A stretch of 64,000 bases of DNA, from the NCBI GenBank assembly GCA_032622095.1, contig CP136067.1:80130705-80194704 (forward strand), given 5' to 3'. Below the pieces are notes generated by a model. That model searched no databases and was not told the origin of the DNA. It was given only the letters and a program-made list of their open reading frames with translations. The position numbers and the translations under genes were made by a program. The stretch is from Siphonodentalium dalli. Taxonomy: Eukaryota > Mollusca > Scaphopoda > Gadilida > Siphonodentaliidae. Shown piece after piece: positions 56,538-64,000 of this stretch; position 1 is the first letter of the stretch, and each line of letters starts with the position of its first letter.

Positions 56538-57501
56538 GTCAGGTCAGGACATTAACTTGATTGATCGCTCGCTTGCTGAGGACCTCGGTATATGTATCAC
56601 TGAAGCAGACCACATTACTATCCCGATATATGATGGATTGCTGGTATCAGTTGTTGGTCATGCAAGTCTAACACTATCGCGTGGTGGATCCCTATTCTAC
56701 TTGGATGCGGTAGTCGCGGAAAATCTGAACATCGACATACTGGCAGGAGATTCATTCATGAACATCAATGAATTGACGATTAAACCAGAGAAGTCCATTG
56801 TTCTTGTTGACAATCATGTGTTTTATTCTTATGGCCATCACAACAGCAAGGAGATTCCACATGCATGTGAGTCTCTCGCAAAGATAAATGTTCGAACCCC
56901 AGCAAGCACAGCATTGGACATAAATGTATATTCCCTATACCCAAACGATCAATGTATGAAAGTGGAAGAAGATGGGTACTCTGAGGACTTGGATGATCGA
57001 TGCGTGAATGTTACATCCGACATGTCACATGGATATGGATTAATACAGCCAATAAATGCAATATCGACATACCCGATCGTAGTTGTTCCATCCATGAAAT
57101 ATACCAGCAAACACAGCTCGCACACATGGGATGAACTGAATATGGAGGCAAACGGATCCTTTGAGAGTGGCCAGTCTGTCGTGTCACACGGAGATAGCCC
57201 GAAACAGATACTTGTTACAAAACCTCAAGTGACGGAGAGCGGGAAGGAAGTTGTCAGTATTGGAATATCATGCAGGGTGTTTGTCAACTTTGTTGGTTCC
57301 CGAGTGAGCGATGACTGTATGAGTACACACCTGCGGGGGAAACATCTACACACAAACGTGATTACCGATACTAATGCATGTGCCAATCAGTCATTTAATG
57401 TCGATGATAACTCCAAAGTTAAACCATGGGACAGATATACATGTAATGCAGATTTGATCATAGGCAGGCATGTCAGTCGGTATAAAATGAGGAATCTATA
57501 A
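56524..57501 (+). pseudogene. Protease remnant and C-terminal tail of pol, frame-broken
   Basis: The frame opens after a TGA at 56521 and overlaps the end of the gag-like ORF in a different frame. It reads INLIDRSLAEDLGI, then GLLVSVVGHASLTLSRGG and NLNIDILAGDSFM, the back half of a retropepsin fold. The catalytic Asp-Ser-Gly position falls at the frame break and reads Lys-Ser-Gly, so the enzyme cannot be active as it stands. After about 120 residues the sequence is unlike RT. The last stretch (KPWDRYTCNADLIIGRHVSR) may be the end of an integrase C-terminus. I infer a large deletion of RT to integrase. Confidence 0.6.
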
Positions 57502-57802
57502 TCGGTTGCCTGTAGTGTTACGCACAACACAGTGTTACCATTGAAGCATGTAGTTTTCTTATGCACAAATTACCAACATTTTGTGCATGACGGATTGTAA
57601 TAGGAACAACTGGAATTTCAGACTGTAAGGATGTTCTTTAATTGTCGCAAGTCGGTCATGACTGATTCAAATTAGCTGGTGATATCAATCACGTGCTGAT
57701 CTATGTTTTACTTTGTCGATGTGTTTGTGTTCTTTTCTTCGTGTATAGCCAGTGTGACTAGCACGTCTATTATTTTTATTGACATTATATGATTCGATAA
57801 AC

Positions 57803-57826
57803 AAGGAGAGGAGAGGAGAGAAAGAA
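57803..57826 (+). other. Polypurine tract
   Basis: AAGGAGAGGAGAGGAGAGAA, ending just before the 3' LTR at about 57827-57835. An all-purine run of this kind primes plus-strand synthesis in LTR retroelements. Confidence 0.7.
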
Positions 57827-57834
57827 TGTGGTTA

Positions 57835-58052
57835 CGCCAGTGGGTTGTATCTAGTCGAGACTGTGTTTGGTTGTATTGTGTGTGACCATCCAATTGCGGT
57901 CTCTATTATAACAAACCAGGTTTTCTCTCTCTTGGTTTGAGTCGGAAATCTTGACCGCGTGTATTATTGTCTCATTCTAATAAATACTCATTTGATCGAA
58001 TATTGTCATCAGTGTTGGTTACCCGACTATGTAACTACCAAAGTAATGGCGT
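57835..58052 (+). repeat. 3' LTR
   Basis: Matches the 5' LTR closely, with the extra segment GATCGAATATTGTC. If the LTR starts with TG as usual, the true start may be TGTGGTTACGCC at 57827. Confidence 0.8.
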
Positions 58053-58341
58053 TGTGGATGCAAATATGAACATGGTAGCTGGAGACAATATGAAGAACCA
58101 GTGATTACCATTTTGTTTTGTGTTGTTTTTGTTTACCTTCTCCCAATAATTGCATTCTCATCATCTCATTCATTGTTACTCAGGGTTGGCCAACTTGTAC
58201 AATTGTGAATTGATCATGGTATGCCCAATTGATTGGGTTGGGAGGGACAAAGCCATAATCAATTGACAAATTATCCCCCTCAATAAACAACTCATAATTT
58301 ATCTTACTACTTTATTTATCTGAAGTATAATGATAAATATA
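58053..58341. other. Intron 13, featureless gap
   Basis: Nothing recognised. Confidence 0.4.
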
Positions 58342-58473
58342 CAGTAATGCCTTAAATAATCGAGAGAGCTTTCCGATGAATGGCAACAAGCCATATTTCC
58401 GACTAAATCCTGAAAAACTACCCATAAATATATTCTGCATTGGTTAAGGAGTCAATTATTTAGGGCATTACTA
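58342..58473. mobile_element. Mariner-type MITE copy 4 (left arm deleted)
   Basis: CAGTAATGCCTTAAATAATC, then directly GAGAGAGCTTTCCGATGAAT; the right arm is complete to GGGCATTACTA/TA. The deletion junction differs from copy 2. Confidence 0.78.
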
Positions 58474-58737
58474 TAGGAATGCCCCTACGAGATTGGTCAA
58501 CTAGCACAAAGCACACCACCTAGGGTGATATTTAGCTCCCGCTGAATTTTCAAAAAGCCAAGCCTGACTTTTTCTGTTAAAGATAACATCGTCGTCATGA
58601 TCTTTGTCACATAATTGTTCAGTATTGAACATATTGAAACCTTCCCTGTTTTGATGTATTTCACTGTGTTTTCATTATGTCTTTACAACAGAATATGCTA
58701 CTAATCTTGTTAATCTGGTATATTTTGCTTTATACAG

Positions 58738-58849
58738 AGCTTGACGAAGGAGAAGATTAAACTGATGTTAGAATCTTCTTATCTGGCGGAAATTGAAGAT
58801 GATGCGTTCACAATAACTTCATCGATGTCCGACGTTGTCCTCGTTCATG
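58738..58849 (+). CDS. SLC9C1: SLC9C1 exon 14: C-terminal tail
   Basis: 112 nt: 37 codons plus one base of a split Gly. Acceptor TTTATACAG, donor CATG/GTTTGT. It encodes SLTKEKIKLMLESSYLAEIE, DDAFTITSSMSDVVLVH. The L-T-x-E-K-I-K-x-x-L-E-x-S-Y-L helix follows the CNBD in sNHE proteins. Phase agrees with exon 13 (0) and exon 15 (two bases to complete). Confidence 0.88.
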
Positions 58850-59309
58850 GTTTGTAAATAGACTGTCGATGAATATAGGACTCTCTAAAAGTCCTATAAT
58901 AATGGTTTTCTTTAGCAGTTCGGGGTGAACGATTGTGGTTTACAATTTCCATATATATGGTGATTCCTAATTCAAATTGGAATTCCCGAACAAGTGTTAT
59001 AACAAATGTAAACACATAGTATTTCCATGTGTAACCAGAATGGTGACGTATAACATATCTATTTGCATGGATAAACACGATTACCGATTCATAAATAAGT
59101 AGAATACATGTATCCGCATATCAACTATCACAACATACCATATTCTTGTTGATGGCGATACTTTTCATCGATTTCTATTCCGAAATTAATTGGTCGCCAC
59201 TGATCGCACATGGAGCCGTGACCTTGCGTGACCTCTTGTAACAATGTGCGCCCATGTCTGTACTATATTTCTATAAGAAGTCAGCTGATTTTTGCCAGGC
59301 CACCAAATA
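58850..59309. other. Intron 14, first part
   Basis: No gene or repeat recognised. Confidence 0.4.
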
Positions 59310-60630
59310 TTCCCAGTGGCGAAAAATAACAGATTTCAAAAATCAATATCTAATAACGCTGATCTTTGATGGGTGGGTTCCTTGACTCAAATCAAATATT
59401 TGTTACCCCCGAACCCAAAGAAATAGTAATTTAGGGTCATTTAATCAGATTATGCATCTTTAAACGGACATGGGTCATTCGAGCCCTAAAATTTATGTGT
59501 ACGTAATTCGAGAAAAGGGGTCTCAAAACATCCATATGTAAACTATTTCAGAGCTAATTCGTCGATATAGCGCTAAAAAACGTGATTTGTTAGTTATATT
59601 TTTGCGTAATTTGATATCGTTTCGCTGTTCCGGTGTAACACGATATCTCCCCCCCCTGGGTATCTTCCCCCGCACCGGTTAAATTTTTCTAATCTGCCGA
59701 TCTTCCGAGTGATGCCGGCAGCGCTCGTGTGTTTTCGGAAATGAGTGCATTCTCGATACCATCATGTTTGTGACGTAATATTTTCCAAGTTTCCCCAGCG
59801 TCTCTATCATTTTCGGTATGCGATAATATGTTTCTGTTGGATCCTATTTGTCCATGCGAGAATAATACCTCTGTTGACAAGGATGTGACGATATAACGGT
59901 TTTCCAGTTTGTTACACAATGTCAACATGAATTTTAGTCATTTACATTGATCCTTGGAACACATTGATTTTTCTCAAATATACTCGCAATTTTGTAGGCA
60001 ATAATTTTCAGTTGAGTGTGTCGATGAACTGCAGTTAGTTCAATTCTGTAGTTCTTTTTAAAGGTACTCAATCCGATCAGGCGGTCCCCACACCATCAAG
60101 ATACAACAGCAACAACGTTTCTTCAAAATACGCTTTAGTTATCAGAATCGAAATATTGCAACAATATTATGCTAATCACTGTCAACTATGGTATCAAATT
60201 TCGCAAAACTTGTTGTTTATCAACATTTTGTTCAACAAAATATGGCCGTATTATCACTAAAGTATCACAAAATTTGACCGTATTACCACTTGACTTTAGA
60301 GTTATCCATCTTCATCCGCAATTTTGTCCGAGACCCTCCGTTTGACCACGTGTTTCTGGGCCACATATTATTACACATCTTGAGAAATAATAAACTTCAA
60401 CAATCGATATCTGATCACTCTGAGCTCGAGTCAAATATTTTTTACCCCAGGAACCAAAGAAATAGTAATTTAGGAGAGTCTGATTGGATTGAGTACCTAC
60501 CCAGGTGGTGAAAAATAAAAGATATCAAAAATCGATATCTGATAACTCTGAGCTTTGATGGGTCCTCGACTCAAGTCTAATATTTTGTTAACCCCCGAAG
60601 CCAGAGAAACACTAATTTAGGAATATAGGT
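59310..60630. repeat. Three diverged copies of a 130-bp block and a TIR element
   Basis: A block with TTCAAAAATCAATATCTAAT, CTTTGATGGGT and AACCCAAAGAAATAGTAATT occurs at about 59311-59443, 60376-60475 and 60501-60625. The middle copy lies inside 60063-60497, a segment with inverted ends GGTACTCAATCCGATCAG and CTGATTGGATTGAGTACC. Non-coding. Confidence 0.6.
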
Positions 60631-63395
60631 TGCTTGTAGCACTTAAAATTTGTTTATTTTTTTCACCATCAGTTTAATTAAAACCACCTGCCTCTGAGTC
60701 ACAAGTCGAAATGTGGGAAAAGGGCAAACATGTAAGACCTCCATGTCATGGGTAAATGCTGAAAAGACAAAATATTCTTGTCGATAAAAGTTTTGACCTA
60801 GAAAATATTTGGACTAAGTTGGTTTTTATTCCATTTTGAAGAGGAATAATAATCATATTCTCTACCGGTACAACATATTCAAAATCCGATAAATACGCTT
60901 AGAGCATAATGTTCTATTCAAAATGGCATCCATGATGACAATTGGTAATGAAAAATGCTGATTTTCTGTGATACGTGGCTTTAGGTGCACCAACTATCGC
61001 CAAGTTAGCAATAAAATAAAATATACACAAACAATGCTTTGTCGTAAACCATATAATTACGAGAATGTCTGTCCCAACATGGCCATATCACACCTGTTAC
61101 CCCATTTGATCTTGGAATAGTTAGAAAATCGACATGAAAAATAACGCCAAAAAATATGCGTCTTCACCATCGGTTTCAGTAGTAGAATAGAATTAAATTT
61201 ATTTTAATTTATTTTTCCTCAAAATGTGTCTACATTGTTTACACGCCGTTCCCACGACACAACTTTCAAATTATATACAGCAGTGCGGAACACAAGGCTC
61301 ACATCTACTACTTTCATATGATATCTATTTTTCCGTGTGTTTAAAAAAATATATTCAAAACAGTTAATCCAAGTAGATAATTAACACAGTTCCAATGCAT
61401 AAGTGCGTGTGTACACACTCTCCCCGCCTGTCTATCTTGTTTACAGTTGATTTCAACATATAAACATGCAATGGACGATCAATCTACTTAAATTGTGAAA
61501 AACTATATGCATTCATACTTAGCTAGATCATATCATGAACCTCTACACTGGCTATACGCCCGTAGAGATAATTCTACACCAGTTCAAGTAATGTGAAATG
61601 TTTCATATTCAGATATATAGGGAAGTTTATAAACATTTAAAAAAAACTGTGCATGCAGCTAATATATTCTTAGTTAATATCATTCCTCAGTAAATAGTGT
61701 ATTCCACTGTGTACGTAGTTCACGAAGATCCCAGCTCGATGTTGCATGAAATATGTCACTTTGTTGAGTCGAGTTTGATTAGCATCCTTTACAATCATTA
61801 AATTTCTCACAGGTAATCAATTTCAATGTTTATTTCGATGTCGACTCCCAAAAGTCACAGACAAATCACGCAATCTGGAGTGTCACACCCCATATTGTGA
61901 AATATATTATTAAGGAACATGTAATAAATAAATATATATAGTCACTGAGTTGTTTTTTTCAATGCTATAAAGTTCTCCGTCAGAACATTAAAACGTTCCC
62001 ATATTTTTAACTGGTTGAATATGACCTCTACGGTAGCCAGAGTATAAATTCATGACATGATCTAATACTTGGCGACCCATTCCTATATTCTGTAAGAAAG
62101 ATATTCAGCATATACTGCAAATCATGCAATTTACTACGATAATGATGTTGGATTGAAATTTAAATACAAATGCATCTCAACATAATTACTTATTATACAT
62201 GTATAAGTAATATTATGTTCCTTTCTGAACCCCATCCCCCAATCGCACCATCGCCATGTCTCGGATAAATTCAGGCTGACCGTCCTATCATTAAATTCTT
62301 GTCAACACAGACCATTTTTCTCACAGGGACACATACGATCAAATTGAAACCCCTTTATCGCGTACCGTAAATTATAAGACGCTGGGGAAGTTTATTTACG
62401 ATTACACCCGGAAATCCTCGGCTCTTGTCGGTGATTGCATCATCCAAAAATGGCAGCTATGTTGGAAAAAATGTTCGGGACCCGAACATTGCTATTTTAT
62501 TGTAATTTTCATGACTTGAATGCGTCATATATGGGAAATATATTTGTCGTAGAAAGGTAGTTTGGGTATTTATCTACCTATTTTGATACCGGGAAAATTT
62601 CAAAAGCGAATATTATTTTGTGTATTTTGGAGCGCAAACCGCCATGTGGCTTTAACTCTTTCAGTAACTCCCTTAACCTTACACTGCTAAAGGGCCAGGG
62701 CTATATCGGCCCTAATATTGGCCAGGTTTTAAGACTGTTTATTTTGGTAATAATTGCATGACAAAACATGCAATTATATTATGCAAACTTAATAGCTAGA
62801 ATTATGTATTATTTTATTTTCAGCGACTTATATTATTTATTTGGTGTTTATTTGAAAATCACATGAGAATAGAAAATGAATGTTATCAAGAACTTTCATG
62901 TCAGTCATTTTGGTTGACCACATCATTACGACAATTGGCATAGTAACAGTCTTTGTATTAATAAAAATTGTTTCCTATTATTCAAAGATATATAGGCATA
63001 ATTTAATAATTAGTATTTATTAGTAATTTCCTTTTTTTTAAATTGATAAATTGGCCAACTAATACCTACAGACATGTAGCAGTTTTTGTATATGGACATT
63101 TGCTCGAATTATTGCCATTGTTGGCACTATATTCCAACTTAGCAAACATTTAGCATTATAACTTCAATACCAGGGGAGTGATACTAACATATAACAGAGT
63201 TTAAGCAGATTCTTATCACAAACCTTATGGGACTTCTTTGTTGTGCACCCTCTTGTTGATTTTGTCACTTATGTGATTGATCATCGACTAAATTAGGGTC
63301 TCTCACAATGGCAGGTACACAAGCAGTTCAGCCTGTCATATTAAAATGTTTGGTAACTTTCAACCTGTCAAAGACATGCCAGTTTTTCAATGCTA
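60631..63395. other. Intron 14, long featureless stretch
   Basis: 2.8 kb, AT-rich, no gene. Slightly GC-richer near 62.33-62.50 kb (GGTGATTGCATCATCC) without identifiable structure. Confidence 0.4.
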
Positions 63396-63608
63396 TAGTA
63401 ATGCCCTAAATAATCGACTCCTTAACCACAGCAGAATTATGGGTAACTTTTCAGGATTTAGTTGGAAATATGGCTTGTTGCCATTCATCGGAAAGCTCTC
63501 AGTGAGAGCTTTCCGATGAATGGCAACAAGCAATATTTCCAACTAAATCCTAAAAAGTTACCCATAATTCTGATGTGGTTAAGGAGTCGATTATGTAGGG
63601 CTTTGCTG
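63396..63608. mobile_element. Mariner-type MITE copy 5 (full-length, 213 bp)
   Basis: TA-flanked, TAGTAATGCCCTAAATAATC to a diverged right end. It has two nearly complete arms meeting at GAAAGCTCTCAGTGAGAGCTTTC (63490-63513). The most complete member of the family here. Confidence 0.82.
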
Positions 63609-63768
63609 TATGTGATGATAATGGGAAAGTTTCAAATGTAAACTCCTTGCTTCTCTATGATTTATAAACGAGGTAATCCTTTTGGCAAATTCTTGCTAAT
63701 TGACAGGACTGATGGTGACATTCTACTAACAACCCTTCTACGAGTAACTTTGTCATTATCTTTTGCAG

Positions 63769-63851
63769 GATATGCTGAGGACTTTGTCTCCAGAGAGCAG
63801 TTTATGGGTCCATGTTACATTCCTTGGACTGTTCTGAAGCTCAAAATTGAG
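63769..63851 (+). CDS. SLC9C1: SLC9C1 exon 15: C-terminal tail, last visible exon
   Basis: 83 nt: two bases complete the Gly of exon 14, then 27 codons (YAEDFVSREQFMGPCYIPWT, VLKLKIE), phase 0, acceptor CTTTTGCAG, donor GAG/GTATGC. The open phase and good donor show that the gene continues beyond 64000. The G-P-x-x-I-P motif is consistent with the SLC9C tail; no stop codon or polyadenylation site is seen in the window. Confidence 0.87.
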
Positions 63852-64000
63852 GTATGCTACTGAAAGCTATCATTGTTTCAATACAGAGCAGATGGTAGAA
63901 TATACAGGGACCTTTGTAGAAAACAATGTTTACATAAAATAAATATATATAAAAGGGGACAACAGGCAGTATTCAATTTCGTAAAATCGTTGAATTTCTG
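63852..64000. other. Start of intron 15
   Basis: Intronic to the window edge; no feature recognised. Confidence 0.5.

Larger units (their letters stand above)
55344..58052 (+). mobile_element. Decayed Ty3/Gypsy-type LTR retrotransposon
   Basis: Long direct repeats (55344-55552 and 57835-58052) flank about 2.3 kb containing a gag-like ORF, a protease remnant and a C-terminal tail. TGGTGGCAGCGTTGAT at 55552 is a plausible primer site. AAGGAGAGGAGAGGAGAG at 57803-57820 is a strong polypurine tract. Reverse transcriptase, RNase H and integrase core are absent. No target duplication was found; the left LTR start looks eroded. Inserted in SLC9C1 intron 13. Confidence 0.8.

Overview
Eukaryotic (metazoan) genomic DNA, AT-rich and intron-dense. 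The dispersed-repeat styles (short elements carrying tandem GGCCGCCAGCAGCC-type blocks, GTCCGTCC-rich elements, hAT, Harbinger, mariner and TTAA-type MITEs, Ty3/Gypsy fragments) suggest a marine lophotrochozoan, probably a mollusc. That placement is inference; no ribosomal or mitochondrial marker is present.

One real multi-exon host gene spans the window on the + strand. Fifteen exons (1063 to 63851) join with consistent GT-AG sites and phases into 682 codons. They encode the C-terminal two thirds of a sperm-type Na+/H+ exchanger (SLC9C1/sNHE): cytosolic linker, four-helix voltage-sensor domain (exons 6-7, S4 with three arginines at three-residue spacing), helical linker containing GYDIGRGFVAGEEEV, cyclic-nucleotide-binding domain (exons 11-13) and part of the tail. 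The 5' exons (transporter domain) and 3' end lie outside the window. One 61-bp exon (9909-9969) sits in no long ORF and was found because exons 4 and 6 are out of phase without it.

Everything else is intronic and largely mobile or repetitive. Region by region: 1-8 kb, hAT-like remnants, a mariner MITE and tandem GGCCGCC-type blocks; 9.7-11.4 kb, three hairpin or TIR elements around exon 5; 14.5-16.9 kb, a 2.4-kb Harbinger-like element; 19-19.9 kb, a hAT-like element with a BED-finger ORF; 22 kb, a minus-strand ORF with one in-frame TGA; 28.0-37.5 kb, a 57-bp satellite (about 135 units) split by a 1.73-kb Harbinger-like insertion; 38.1-39.7 kb, a complete non-autonomous LTR element with exact TSD; 44.05-47.68 kb, a 21-bp minisatellite (about 173 units); 55.3-58.05 kb, a decayed Ty3/Gypsy-type element with gag and protease remnants.

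The most notable structures are the two codon-periodic satellites inside SLC9C1 introns, the datable transposon-in-satellite insertion, the LTR element filled by a single unrecognised ORF, and three hAT-like MITEs that keep only N-terminal transposase fragments (one as a spliced 67-aa ORF).
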